This document shows, in pieces, positions 43,648 through 52,737 of a stretch of DNA of 64,000 nucleotides (the first letter of the stretch is position 1; every line of letters begins with the position of its first letter). Source of the stretch: an uncultured Bacilli bacterium (lineage in GTDB: Bacteria; Bacillota_I; Bacilli_A; RF39; UBA660); the NCBI GenBank assembly GCA_934131695.1, contig CAKOZV010000001.1, forward strand, positions 103,331 to 167,330, written 5' to 3'. The notes below the pieces were generated by a model. The model ran no database searches. It was not told the origin of the DNA and worked only from the letters and a program-made list of their open reading frames with translations. Made by a program: the position numbers and the translations under genes.

Positions 43648-44832
43648 ATGAAAATTTTATCAATTAATACAGGAAGTAGTTCACTAAAGTTTAGTTTATT
43701 TGAAATGAATAATGAAGAAGTAATTGCTAGTGGACTATTTGAACGAATTGGTCTTGATGGCGTTTATACTATTAAATATCAAGGTCAAAAGATTAAAGAA
43801 GAAGTAGAATTAAAGAATCATACTGATGCCGTTAAAATCTTATTAGAAAAATTAATATCACTTGAAATTATTAAATCACTTGATGAAATAGATGGTGTTG
43901 GACATCGTTTAGTACATGGAAAAGATAAATATGCATCTAGTGTTATTATTACAGATGAAGTAGTAAATGATTTATTAGCATTTAAAGATTTTGCACCACT
44001 TCATAATCCTGCTAATGTATTAGGAATTGAAGCTTTCCGTGAAGTTCTTCCTAATGTATTAATGGTTGGTGTCTTTGATACAGCATTCCATCAAACTATG
44101 GATAAAGAAACATATTTATATCCAGTACCTTATGAATGGTATACAAAATATGGAGTACGTAAATATGGATTTCATGGAACAAGTCATCGTTATATAACTG
44201 AAACTCTTACTAAAGAGTTAGGAAGAAAAGACTTAAAGATAATAAGCTGCCATATTGGAAATGGTGGTTCAATAACAGCTGTAAAAGATGGAAAATGTGT
44301 AGATACATCTATGGGATTCACCCCACTAGCTGGTATAATGATGGGAACAAGATCAGGAGATGTTGATCCGTCAATTATTCCTTATGTCATGGAACAAGAA
44401 GGATTAAATGCTAGTGAAGTAGTAAATGCTTTAAATAAAAAATCAGGACTTTTAGGACTTAGTGAGAAAAGTAGTGATATGCGTGATATAATTGCTGCTG
44501 TTAATGAAGGTGATGAACAAGCCAAACTTGCCTTTAATAAATATGTAAGAACAATAACAGATTACATTGCTAAATACTATGTTTTATTAAATGGAGCTGA
44601 TGTTATCTGTTTCACTGCTGGAGTAGGAGAAAATAGTATTCCAGTAAGAAAAGCAGTTTGTGAAAACTTAAAATGTCTTGGTATTAAAATAGATGAGGAT
44701 AAAAACAATGTAATGGGAGAAATGGCTAAGATTAGTACTGATGACTCTAGTAGTATGGTTTATGTTCTTCCAACCGATGAAGAATTAATGATTGCTAGAG
44801 ATACATTATTCTTCTTACGTCAGAATGGATAA
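43648..44832 (+). CDS. ackA: acetate kinase, canonical copy
   Basis: The 394-residue enzyme has all standard acetate kinase motifs: NTGSSSLKFSLFE, RLVHGKDKY, VFDTAFHQTM, KYGFHGTSHRYI, SCHIGNGGSI, MMGTRSGDVDP, FTAGVGENS and LPTDEELMIARDT. It catalyses the final ATP-yielding step of acetate fermentation. AAGAGG precedes the ATG. No phosphotransacetylase gene is adjacent. Codons are somewhat less AT-biased than in nearby genes, suggesting high expression, so this is probably the main catabolic copy. Confidence 0.93.
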   Translation: MKILSINTGSSSLKFSLFEMNNEEVIASGLFERIGLDGVYTIKYQGQKIKEEVELKNHTDAVKILLEKLISLEIIKSLDEIDGVGHRLVHGKDKYASSVIITDEVVNDLLAFKDFAPLHNPANVLGIEAFREVLPNVLMVGVFDTAFHQTMDKETYLYPVPYEWYTKYGVRKYGFHGTSHRYITETLTKELGRKDLKIISCHIGNGGSITAVKDGKCVDTSMGFTPLAGIMMGTRSGDVDPSIIPYVMEQEGLNASEVVNALNKKSGLLGLSEKSSDMRDIIAAVNEGDEQAKLAFNKYVRTITDYIAKYYVLLNGADVICFTAGVGENSIPVRKAVCENLKCLGIKIDEDKNNVMGEMAKISTDDSSSMVYVLPTDEELMIARDTLFFLRQNG

Positions 44833-44837
44833 TAATT

Positions 44838-45800
44838 ATGTGGAATCAAATTTATCATAAAATAAAAAAATACGATAACATAGTTATTGCTAGACATATT
44901 GGAGCTGATCCTGATGCTTTAGCTAGTCAAATATCTTTGAAAGAATCAATACTTTTAACATTTCCTAATAAAAAAGTATTAGCAGTAGGAAATGGTAGTG
45001 CCAAGTTTTCCTATCTTGGTAGGCTTGATCATTATGATGAACTTGATTCTTTCCTTCTTATCGTTTTGGATACACCAGATAAAAAAAGAATTGACTTTAA
45101 ATATTTTGATAAAGCAAGTGAAGTAATAAAAATAGATCATCATCCTTTTATTGATGACTTTGGTGGAATTGAACATATCGATGTTGAAGCTTCTAGTACC
45201 TCAGAAATACTAATGGAATTTTTTAAAGTATCAAAACTTATGTGCAATAGGGAAATAGCTACAAGATTATATTGCGGACTAGTAAGTGATTCTAATCGCT
45301 TCTTATTTGATACTTCTAGTTATAAAACTTTTGCATTAGTTAGTTATTATCTAAAAAAGTATAAGTTTACCTTATCAGATGTTTATAAAAAACTCTATAT
45401 TAGACCCTTAAGAGAAATAAGACTAGAAGGATATATTAAAGAGAACATGAATGTATCAGAAAATAAAGTGGCTTCTATTTTAATAACTGATGATATTGTA
45501 ACTAAGTTTAAAGCTGATAGTGCCTCATCTGGTAATATGATTAATTTTTTCAATTATATAGATGAAGTACTTGTCTGGGTTATAGCAACTGAAGATGTTA
45601 AAAATAACAATATCAGAGTAAATATTAGATCAAGAGGACCAGTGATAAATAAAGTAGCTGAAAAGTATAATGGTGGTGGACATGCTTATGCTAGTGGAGC
45701 AAGACTAGAAAACTTTGATATAGCTAAAGAATTAATTAACGATTTAGACAAAGTAACTAAAGAATATATAGAAAGTGAGACTAATGATGAAGATAAATAA
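44838..45800 (+). CDS. nrnA: DHH/DHHA1 phosphoesterase (NrnA-like oligoribonuclease/pAp phosphatase)
   Basis: The 320-residue protein has the DHH signature (HIGADPDALASQ, LDTPD, KIDHHPF, GLVSDSNRF) and the C-terminal DHHA1 nucleic-acid contact GGGHAYASGA. NrnA-type enzymes degrade short RNA and DNA oligonucleotides and 3'-phosphoadenosine 5'-phosphate, using manganese. It begins five bases after the acetate kinase stop and overlaps engB, so the three may form one transcript. Confidence 0.88.
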   Translation: MWNQIYHKIKKYDNIVIARHIGADPDALASQISLKESILLTFPNKKVLAVGNGSAKFSYLGRLDHYDELDSFLLIVLDTPDKKRIDFKYFDKASEVIKIDHHPFIDDFGGIEHIDVEASSTSEILMEFFKVSKLMCNREIATRLYCGLVSDSNRFLFDTSSYKTFALVSYYLKKYKFTLSDVYKKLYIRPLREIRLEGYIKENMNVSENKVASILITDDIVTKFKADSASSGNMINFFNYIDEVLVWVIATEDVKNNNIRVNIRSRGPVINKVAEKYNGGGHAYASGARLENFDIAKELINDLDKVTKEYIESETNDEDK

Positions 45801-46380
45801 TGTTGATTTAGAGATGATTGTTACTAGAAGAAGTCAGTATCCAACTAATCATCAAAAAGAGTTTTTATTAGTAGGGCGTAGTAATGTTGGTAAGAGTAGT
45901 TTCATAAATACTTTATTAAATAGAAAGAATTTAGCGCATACTTCATCTCATCCAGGTAAAACACAAACTCTAAACTTTTACCATATAAATAATGAATTTT
46001 ATTTAATTGATGTACCAGGATATGGTTATGCTGAAGTAAGTAAAACTATTCAAGCTAAATTTGGTAAGATGATGGAAGAATATTTAGAGACAAGAGATGA
46101 GTTGCAAAGAGTTTTCATGTTAGTAGACCTTCGTCATAAACCAACAGAAGATGATGTAATGATGTATAATTTTCTAAAGTATTATCAAATACCTGTTACC
46201 ATAGTAGCAACTAAAGCCGATAAAGTAGGATCTAGCAAACGAGAGAAAAGTAAGAAACTTCTACTTGAAACTTTAGACTTAGTAGTAGGAGATAATGTTA
46301 TAATCTTCTCAAGTGTTACTAAAGAAGGAAAAGACGAAGTATTAAAAAAAATAGACGAACTGTTAGTAGACACCATTTAG
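45787..46380 (+). CDS. engB: ribosome-biogenesis GTPase EngB/YsxC
   Basis: The 197-residue TrmE-Era-EngA-type GTPase has G1 GRSNVGKSS, the EngB-specific SSHPGKTQTLNF, G3 DVPGYGYA and G4 TKADKVG. It takes part in late 50S subunit assembly and is usually essential. The start is ATG 45787 (MKINNVDLEMIV); ATG 45784 and GTG 45775 are in frame. It overlaps the nrnA stop. Confidence 0.93.
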   Translation: MKINNVDLEMIVTRRSQYPTNHQKEFLLVGRSNVGKSSFINTLLNRKNLAHTSSHPGKTQTLNFYHINNEFYLIDVPGYGYAEVSKTIQAKFGKMMEEYLETRDELQRVFMLVDLRHKPTEDDVMMYNFLKYYQIPVTIVATKADKVGSSKREKSKKLLLETLDLVVGDNVIIFSSVTKEGKDEVLKKIDELLVDTI

Positions 46381-46383
46381 ACT

Positions 46384-46395
46384 GTTATGCATAAC
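46384..46395. repeat. 12-bp perfect palindrome
   Basis: GTTATGCATAAC lies between engB and the next gene, 20 bases before its start codon. It could be an operator; no binding protein can be named. Confidence 0.5.
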
Positions 46396-46414
46396 ATACA
46401 CTAGGTGATAGATA

Positions 46415-46867
46415 ATGAAGATTGTTTCTATTAGTGATGGATTTATCCTAATAACTCCAAAGAATCTTTATTTAGAAGAGAAAGATAAAATGATAAGAGA
46501 GTTAAAGAACTTCTTATTAACATATAATAATTATTTTTCCTTTCTGAAGACTGGATTTTATGAAGTTAGTGTCGGATATAATAAACTAATAGGAACAATT
46601 TTTATAATAAAGAAAGAAGAAGATTTTATCTTTGGAGAAGATCACATTGATCTTAGAATTACTATTATGAATGAGGTGGATATAGGATTTTCTTTTGAAG
46701 ATGAAATTATTCCTCTTGATAAAGTATATTTTTATCAAGATAAATATTACTTATTCGATGATAAACTTATTAAGAAATATTTTTATACTCTTGTTGAACA
46801 AGGTGAATATGTTTTTTCTAATAAAATAGACGAGGTTTTAAGTAAAGGAACGTTACTAAGTATTTAA
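46415..46867 (+). CDS. hypothetical protein
   Basis: A 150-residue soluble protein rich in Phe, Tyr, Ile and acidic residues (MKIVSISDGFILITPKNLYLEE...). No family is recognised. AGGTGA precedes the ATG, and a terminator follows, so it is a real short gene at the end of the engB cluster. The alternating hydrophobic pattern suggests a small beta-rich fold. Confidence 0.6.
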   Translation: MKIVSISDGFILITPKNLYLEEKDKMIRELKNFLLTYNNYFSFLKTGFYEVSVGYNKLIGTIFIIKKEEDFIFGEDHIDLRITIMNEVDIGFSFEDEIIPLDKVYFYQDKYYLFDDKLIKKYFYTLVEQGEYVFSNKIDEVLSKGTLLSI

Positions 46868-46868
46868 G

Positions 46869-46895
46869 TAGAGATTCATTCTCTATTTTTCTTTT
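46869..46895 (+). terminator. terminator after the hypothetical gene
   Basis: TAGAGA and TCTCTA form a short stem (46869-46885), followed by TTTTTCTTTTT. Confidence 0.7.
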
Positions 46896-46923
46896 TGGTA
46901 ATAAAAGTGTTTTTAAGTGGTGA

Positions 46924-46950
46924 AAAATAAAAAAGACCTATATTGGTCTT
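46924..46950 (-). terminator. terminator of spoIVA
   Basis: Read on the minus strand, AAGACC-AATATA-GGTCTT is followed by TTTTTTATTT. It overlaps the last codons and stop of spoIVA. Confidence 0.8.
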
Positions 46951-48424
46951 ATAGAACTATAGCAATCATATTACTAGAACCTTTATTAACTACTTTAGTA
47001 AGAGTTTGTTGTAATTTATATCTAATATTATCAGGCATCATTGCTATTTTAGACTGGATTCCTTCTTGAACAATATTATCTAAACTTCTACCAAAGATTT
47101 CACTCTTCCAGATTTCACTAGGATTATGTTCATAATCTCTCATTAGATAATCAATTAATTCTTTACTTTGCATCTCACTACCAATTATTGGTTCAAAAGT
47201 AGAATTAACATCCACTCTAATCATATGAATAGAAGGAGCAATAGCTTTAAGTTTAACACCATATCTTGGACCTTGTTTGATAATTTCAGGTGTTTCTAGT
47301 TTCATATCGTTAAGAGAAGGAGTAGCTACACCATATCCTGTTTGTTTAACCATCTTTAAGGCATATTTAATCTGATCATATTCTCTTTTAGCTTCTTCAT
47401 ATTCTTGGAATAATGATAATAAACTAGCTTTACTAGTAACATCTATCTTAACAATTTCCTTTAAGACTTGATTATATAAATCACTAGGTGCTTCAAGGTT
47501 GATAGTAACAATACCTGTAGCAGGGTCTACATTAGATAGGTAGGCTTTTTCTATTTCTTCATAATCTCTAAAATGATCAGTGATATGTTCAATATCTCTT
47601 AGTTTATCAACTTCAACAACACTATTTTTTATAGCATCAATATAAACTTTCTTGATAGGATTATCATGATTTAGAATAGCAATCCATTCAGGCATATTAA
47701 CTTGTACTTCAAGAATTGGAAATTCATATAAAGCTTCTCTTAAAATAGTAGTCATTTCTCTTTCGTTCATTGCATCAATATTGATGGGTAAAACAGGAAC
47801 ACTGTATTCTTCTCTTAAACTTTCAGCTAGACGTTCAGTCTCAGGTAGAGTAGGATGTGTTGTGTTTAATAAGACAATGAATGGTTTACCAATATCTTTT
47901 AATTCTTCAATAACTCTATTTTCAGCTTCTAAATAATCACTTCTATTAAATTCACCAATAGAACCATCAGTAGTTACTACAATTCCAATAGTTGAATGGT
48001 CCTTAATAACTTTTTCAGTTCCAATTTCTGCTGCTTCTGTAAAAGGAATTTCCTCATCATACCAAGGCGTTTTAACCATTCTTGGACCATTCTCATCAGT
48101 AGCACCTTTAGCATTATCAATAACAAATCCGACACAATCTACTAATCTAATGTTACAATCAAAGTCATCAATTTTCACTTTAGCAGCTCTATTAGGAATG
48201 AATTTAGGTTCCGTTGTCATAATAGTTTTACCAGCAGCACTTTGAGGAATTTCATCAAGTGTTCTTTTTTTCTCATACTCATCTTCAATATATGGTACTA
48301 CTAAAGTTTCAACCATCTTCTTAATAAAAGTACTCTTACCAGTTCTAACCGCTCCAACAACTCCTAGATAAATATCACCTCCTGTTCTTTGTGCAATATT
48401 TTTAATGATTTCATATTTTTCCAT
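46949..48424 (-). CDS. spoIVA: stage IV sporulation protein A (spore-coat morphogenetic ATPase)
   Basis: The 491-residue protein matches SpoIVA along its length: MEKYEIIKNIAQRTGGDIYLGVVGAVRTGKSTFIKK carries the Walker A motif near 26-34, then SAAGKTIMTTEPKFIP and DCVGF (Walker B), a NTTHP guanine-like motif, and the conserved C-terminus ending SNMIAIVL. SpoIVA hydrolyses ATP to polymerise on the outer forespore membrane and forms the coat base layer, anchored through SpoVM. AAAGGTGA precedes the ATG. It is monocistronic, with a sigma-E-type promoter upstream. Confidence 0.96.
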   Translation of the reverse strand: MEKYEIIKNIAQRTGGDIYLGVVGAVRTGKSTFIKKMVETLVVPYIEDEYEKKRTLDEIPQSAAGKTIMTTEPKFIPNRAAKVKIDDFDCNIRLVDCVGFVIDNAKGATDENGPRMVKTPWYDEEIPFTEAAEIGTEKVIKDHSTIGIVVTTDGSIGEFNRSDYLEAENRVIEELKDIGKPFIVLLNTTHPTLPETERLAESLREEYSVPVLPINIDAMNEREMTTILREALYEFPILEVQVNMPEWIAILNHDNPIKKVYIDAIKNSVVEVDKLRDIEHITDHFRDYEEIEKAYLSNVDPATGIVTINLEAPSDLYNQVLKEIVKIDVTSKASLLSLFQEYEEAKREYDQIKYALKMVKQTGYGVATPSLNDMKLETPEIIKQGPRYGVKLKAIAPSIHMIRVDVNSTFEPIIGSEMQSKELIDYLMRDYEHNPSEIWKSEIFGRSLDNIVQEGIQSKIAMMPDNIRYKLQQTLTKVVNKGSSNMIAIVL

Positions 48425-48453
48425 ATATTCACCTTTTTCTTTTATTCATTTTA

Positions 48454-48482
48454 ACTTTATGTAGAAATATATGTCTTTATGA
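48454..48482 (-). promoter_or_regulatory. mother-cell sigma-E-type promoter of spoIVA
   Basis: On the minus strand TCATAAA (48476-48482) and CATAAAGT (48454-48461) are 14 bases apart, close to the sigma-E pattern (ATA-centred -35; CATACAnT -10 with one mismatch). spoIVA is sigma-E dependent in Bacillus subtilis. Confidence 0.6.
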
Positions 48483-48560
48483 ATAGAAATATTATGTTAA
48501 TGTTGATGTAGCAGTATTTTTATTGTATAGTATACTTAAATTTAAAAGGAAGGGGTTATT

Positions 48561-49802
48561 ATGAATCTAAAAGAAACTAGAACAACAATATCTAAAATAT
48601 TTAATTATATAGAAAGTGGCGTGGAAAAAACTTCATTTGGAGATTTTTATGGTCATCCAGGATTATATTTCTTTCATACTAAAGAAGAATTTTCTATTAT
48701 GTTGGATAAATGTTTAGATAAAGAATCTTATGATAGATATGACATTTATTATATAGTAGAAAAGCTAATAAAGTTTTTACTTGATAAGTATGATTCACAT
48801 ACTAAACTTTACTTTAAAAATAGTATCTATTTTCCTATAAGTTTTAAAATTCAAGATAACGATTTCTATATTGTTAACATAATAGATAAATATAAAAATG
48901 TAGTAGGTGGAAAACTAGTTTCAATAAATAATATACCTGTTAAGAAAATAGTCTATGAATTAGAACAGATAATTAATTATTCAACGGAAGAATATAAAAA
49001 TATAATGTTGACTAGTGATATAAAACAGTTATATATTTTAAAATCATTACCAAGTATTAACAATAATATAGATAAAATTACATATCAAATAAACTGTGAT
49101 GGAAAGGTAATAAATGTTAGTTTTAAGGAAACAGAAAGGTATGATAAACTAGAATTGACTGCTAAAGAAAATTATACTTATGAAAAAGTGGATGATATTT
49201 TAATTATTCATTATAACTCTTGTAAAGATATAGAAAAGATGAAAAAGTTAGTTGAAAAACTTAAAGTTATAGAAAACGATATCAATTATTACATAGTGGA
49301 TATAAGAAATAATAGTGGTGGATTTTCCAATATCAATCATATATTAATTGACTTTCTAACAGGTAAAAGTATAGTTACTCTTATAAATGAAACAGTATTT
49401 TCATCAGGAAGAATGATGCTTGTTGATTTAAAAAAGATTGGTAGTTATGTTATAGGTACAAATATTAGTACATCACTAAATGCCTTTGGAAATGTACCTG
49501 GTGGTTTAGAAGTAGAAAAGTTAGATTTGATTGTTAAGAGGAGTAATACTTATTGGTATTATGATGAGAATTTGAGGTGTCAAGGATTTACAAAAGATAA
49601 TTTTTCTTCTTATTTTAAGGATAAGAAGAAATTATTGAAACCTAAAATTATTGAACCAGATGAATATGTTTATAATACTGTTGATGATATTATAAGTAAT
49701 AAAGATTCACAGTTAGAAAGAGCAATTGAATATATAAAATTAAAAAAGCAACCATTAGAAATAAATAAATTGGAGGGAAAATGTATCAAGAAGATTATTT
49801 GA
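48561..49802 (+). CDS. S41-like (tail-specific protease family) protein without signal peptide
   Basis: The C-terminal half of this 413-residue protein resembles S41 proteases: YYIVDIRNNSGGFSN near 247-262 and NETVFSSGRMMLVDLKKIG near 277-295, with the candidate catalytic Ser, and a following Gly/Asn-rich NISTSLNAFGN. A PDZ-like stretch precedes it (VVGGKLVSINNIPVKKIV, about 117-135). It lacks a signal peptide or membrane helix, unusual for S41 enzymes, so it may act in the cytoplasm. AAGGAAGGGG precedes the ATG. It overlaps the next gene by 22 bases; the two and the next form a probable operon. Confidence 0.65.
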   Translation: MNLKETRTTISKIFNYIESGVEKTSFGDFYGHPGLYFFHTKEEFSIMLDKCLDKESYDRYDIYYIVEKLIKFLLDKYDSHTKLYFKNSIYFPISFKIQDNDFYIVNIIDKYKNVVGGKLVSINNIPVKKIVYELEQIINYSTEEYKNIMLTSDIKQLYILKSLPSINNNIDKITYQINCDGKVINVSFKETERYDKLELTAKENYTYEKVDDILIIHYNSCKDIEKMKKLVEKLKVIENDINYYIVDIRNNSGGFSNINHILIDFLTGKSIVTLINETVFSSGRMMLVDLKKIGSYVIGTNISTSLNAFGNVPGGLEVEKLDLIVKRSNTYWYYDENLRCQGFTKDNFSSYFKDKKKLLKPKIIEPDEYVYNTVDDIISNKDSQLERAIEYIKLKKQPLEINKLEGKCIKKII

Positions 49803-50677
49803 GAAATTATATAAAAGAATCAGAATTAAGAGTATTTAATGATAGAATAAAAGTAAGGTTATCTAGTGAACTAACCATAAAATATGATTTGGGAGTTTAT
49901 ACCAATTTTTTAACAAGAATTGAAAATGAAATGAAGATGCTAGATAAATTAAAGGTTAAATACCCAGCAAATGCAAAACCAATACTCTATATTTATGTAG
50001 TACCAGATGATAACTTTACCTTCCTATTACAAATGCCTACTTTATTTTCTAAAGATAAAAAAAGTGGTGGAAAGCCTGTTACTTGCTATGATTTGGATGG
50101 TTTTCCTCTTGCTTATGGACTAAGTCAAAATTGTTTAGAAAATAAAAATGTTGAAAATTTAGAAATAGCTGATTTAGAAAATGAATTACACGAATTATCA
50201 CACATTGTACTTAGTCAGTTTTTACTTGGCAATCAAGTTATTTCTGAGGGTATTGCAGAAACATTACCACTATACTGTTTAAGATTAGAAGAAAAGTTTG
50301 AAAAACATAAACAAGTTCTTGCTACTTTAGAAGAAAATAATATTTATTCTCTTAAAGAATTATTAAATAAACAAAGAGATGGTTCTTATGGTAATGATTC
50401 TGTTTTACCAAATATGACTTGTTCTTTTAGACTATCATATATATCATCATATTTGCTTATTAGAGGATTACTAGAAATAGTAGAAGAAAAATATTTGCTA
50501 TCAACAACTGAAGCTATTAACTATCTTTTTAGTATTTTAAGAGGTAATAGAGGATATGCTAATGAGTTTTTAATATATGATATAGCAGATGCATTAGAAT
50601 TATCACATGATGAATTACTTAATAAAAAAGATATGCAGAAGAAAGCATTAAATTCTATAAGAAGATTGGAGATGTAA
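49781..50677 (+). CDS. putative zinc metallopeptidase (HExxH...E)
   Basis: This 298-residue protein has no named family that I recognise, but LENELHELSHIVLSQF (about 133-148) holds the zinc-site motif HExxH and ISEGIAETLPLY about 15 residues later supplies the third ligand Glu, as in gluzincins. The rest is soluble and helical. GGAGGG precedes the ATG, which lies inside the S41-like gene. A related HExxH gene follows at 51294, separated only by a phosphatase gene. Substrate unknown; lack of a signal peptide implies a cytoplasmic role. Confidence 0.65.
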   Translation: MYQEDYLRNYIKESELRVFNDRIKVRLSSELTIKYDLGVYTNFLTRIENEMKMLDKLKVKYPANAKPILYIYVVPDDNFTFLLQMPTLFSKDKKSGGKPVTCYDLDGFPLAYGLSQNCLENKNVENLEIADLENELHELSHIVLSQFLLGNQVISEGIAETLPLYCLRLEEKFEKHKQVLATLEENNIYSLKELLNKQRDGSYGNDSVLPNMTCSFRLSYISSYLLIRGLLEIVEEKYLLSTTEAINYLFSILRGNRGYANEFLIYDIADALELSHDELLNKKDMQKKALNSIRRLEM

Positions 50678-50679
50678 AT

Positions 50680-51294
50680 ATGATTACTACTGTTTATTTA
50701 ATGAGACATTCTATAACTGAAAGAGTAAACTATTTAAATGATAATGATAGTCTACTTGTTAGAAATCAAAAACAAATTTTAACTATTGAAGGTGAAGAAT
50801 TAGCTAAAAAAGTTAGTAATAATAAAATCTTTTCTGATATTGATATGGTTATATCTAGTAATTATGTAAGAGCTATGGCTACAGCAAAATATTTTACTAA
50901 AGATGATAAACTAAATATAGTAGAAGATTTTGGAGAAAGAGAGTTTGGAATAGATAATTATAAAGATATCCCAACTGACTTTTATAAAAGACAGCTAGAA
51001 GAAGATGACTATAAGATAGGGCAAGGTGAAAGTCAAAAAGAAGTAAGAGAAAGAATGAGTAAAGCCTTATTAGAAGTGGTTAATAATAATGAAGGAAAAA
51101 CTATTTTAATAGTATCACATCATACAGCTATAATATTTCTTCTTAAGAAATGGTGTAGTATAAGTGATAATAAATGTCTATTATATAAAGATAAGGTTAT
51201 TCTTGAAGATGGTTGTAGGAATTGTGAGACGGTTAAGCTATTATTTAAAGATGGAGAATTGGTTGGAATAGAGAATATGGAGGTTTGTGAATAA
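50680..51294 (+). CDS. histidine phosphatase (phosphoglycerate mutase-like) family protein
   Basis: The 204-residue protein has the RHG-type motif YLMRHSITE (with Ser in place of Gly), the second catalytic region ISSNYVRAMATAKYF and the late SHHTAIIFLL. The family includes cofactor-dependent mutases and many phosphatases; the size and the short first motif favour a phosphatase. It lies two bases after the metallopeptidase gene and its stop overlaps the next ATG by one base, so it belongs to the same module. Confidence 0.78.
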   Translation: MITTVYLMRHSITERVNYLNDNDSLLVRNQKQILTIEGEELAKKVSNNKIFSDIDMVISSNYVRAMATAKYFTKDDKLNIVEDFGEREFGIDNYKDIPTDFYKRQLEEDDYKIGQGESQKEVRERMSKALLEVVNNNEGKTILIVSHHTAIIFLLKKWCSISDNKCLLYKDKVILEDGCRNCETVKLLFKDGELVGIENMEVCE

Positions 51295-51967
51295 TGAGTT
51301 TAAAATATGAGACTGAAAAATTTACCATTTATTATAATGATTGTGATAAAAGATATTTAGCAAAAATAGTTAATGTCTTTGAAGATAAAAGACAAAGTAT
51401 TTTAGATTAGAAAATGTTAAACCAGTTATAAAACTATATGATAATATTTCTGAGTATAAAGAAAATATAATGGAATCTTTTAAGAGAAACTATGGTTATA
51501 GAGAATATCAAGACTGGATGATTGCTAATACCGAAGATGGTAATATTAATATGTTATCATTAGATTTAGTTAGACAAATAAATACCTTTGAGAACTATAC
51601 GGAAGATGAATTTTGTTATAATACTATTCATGAGTTTACTCATGTTTGTCAAACTAAAATTGGTTCTACTAATCCAGGTTGGTTTTATGAAGTGTTAGCT
51701 ACAAATCTTGGTAACCCTGAATGTCAACATGATATTAAAACACCATTTACTCTAGAAGAGTTACAAACAAGTTTTGATAGTATAGATGGTTATGGAGCAG
51801 TATATTCTATCGGTAAAGAATTATTTAATAATTATGATAATGATTTTATTTATGGTTTAGTAATGGATAAAGATGATACTAGATTAAATACAGTTACAGC
51901 ATCAATTATAAATGATATAAATAGTAAGTTAATTAATGATAATCAACCAAATAAAAAACATGTATAG
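51294..51967 (+). pseudogene. second HExxH metallopeptidase-like gene, frameshifted
   Basis: ATG 51294 overlaps the stop of the phosphatase gene and opens MSLKYETEKFTIYYNDCDKRY..., which stops at TAG 51408-51410. In another frame the sequence continues LENVKPVIKLYDNISEYKENIMESFKRNYGY to 51967, including YNTIHEFTHVCQTKI (HExxH) and GWFYEVLATNLGN. One small indel just before 51410 would restore a protein of about 223 residues. The 165-residue ORF from ATG 51470 keeps the zinc motif and could still be made. It may be a truncated relative of peptidase-MA-like proteins. Confidence 0.65.
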
Positions 51968-51990
51968 GCTTAAAAACTTATACTTGTTTT
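51962..51990 (+). terminator. terminator of the peptidase module
   Basis: GTATA (51962-51966) pairs with TATAC after a loop, followed by TTGTTTTTTT. A similar sequence occurs at 54645-54674. Confidence 0.55.
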
Positions 51991-52019
51991 TTTATCATTT
52001 AGAATGTAAGTTTAAAGTT

Positions 52020-52469
52020 TTAATTCATCATATATCGAGTTTTTATTTCTTTCATTCCTAAACTTTTGTATAGATTATTAGCAGGTATTCCATACCAACA
52101 TTCAAGCTCAATTCTATAATTTAATGTTTTTATTAGTTTTATTACTTCTTTACCAACACCTTTTCCTCTAAAATTATTATCAATATAAATGTTTTTAATA
52201 TATAATATTTTCTTTTGATCAATATCTGATTTAGTAATTTGGTACTCTATAATTCCTACTGTTTTATTTTCTATTTGAATCAAAAATTGAAAAAATCCTT
52301 TTTGCTTAATATGACGTATTGCATCATTAAAATTATAATTATCAACAACTTTATCAAATAATCCTAGTTTTTCAGCATATTCTTGGTGAAATTTAATAAG
52401 CTCAACTTTGTATTCTCCAAATGTTTTTATATCATTGTTACTATTAACTTCCTTTAAAGAAATATTCAT
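52020..52469 (-). CDS. GNAT-family N-acetyltransferase
   Basis: A 149-residue GCN5-type acetyltransferase with the acetyl-CoA-binding motif A, IKNIYIDNNFRGKGVGKEVIKLIKT (RGKGVG near 97-102), and a motif B-like ending NNLYKSLGMKEIKTRYMM. The substrate is unknown. GGAGG precedes the ATG. It is the first of a minus-strand block that sits between plus-strand neighbours. Confidence 0.82.
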   Translation of the reverse strand: MNISLKEVNSNNDIKTFGEYKVELIKFHQEYAEKLGLFDKVVDNYNFNDAIRHIKQKGFFQFLIQIENKTVGIIEYQITKSDIDQKKILYIKNIYIDNNFRGKGVGKEVIKLIKTLNYRIELECWYGIPANNLYKSLGMKEIKTRYMMN

Positions 52470-52577
52470 AATATTACCTCCACGTATAATTAATTATTCC
52501 ACTTGTATTCGATATATCTTCCATTTAATTTTCTTTAAGCAATCTACTTAAATCTTTGTATTCATGAATTTTAGTTA

Positions 52578-52664
52578 TTAAGTTAATAATATTGGCATTG
52601 TTCTATAAATTGTTGTTAAACCTACATTTTGATTTAACTTTTCATAGATTTCTTTATAGTAAAA
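52578..52664 (-). pseudogene. relic of a Fur-like regulator
   Basis: The 52470-52773 gap holds no intact gene. On the minus strand one frame reads FYYKEIYEKLNQNVGLTTIYRTMPILLT before a stop, which resembles the DNA-binding helix of Fur/PerR proteins (IYEKL...TTIYRTL). Flanking pieces in other frames end in KIHEYKDLSRLLKEN. It looks like a decayed gene with several frameshifts. The match is short, so this is tentative. Confidence 0.35.
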
Positions 52665-52737
52665 TCATTTTCACTTTACAACATTTTTTCATTTTGTTCA
52701 ATAGAATTTGAAAAGCTTTTTCATTTTCGATAATTAA

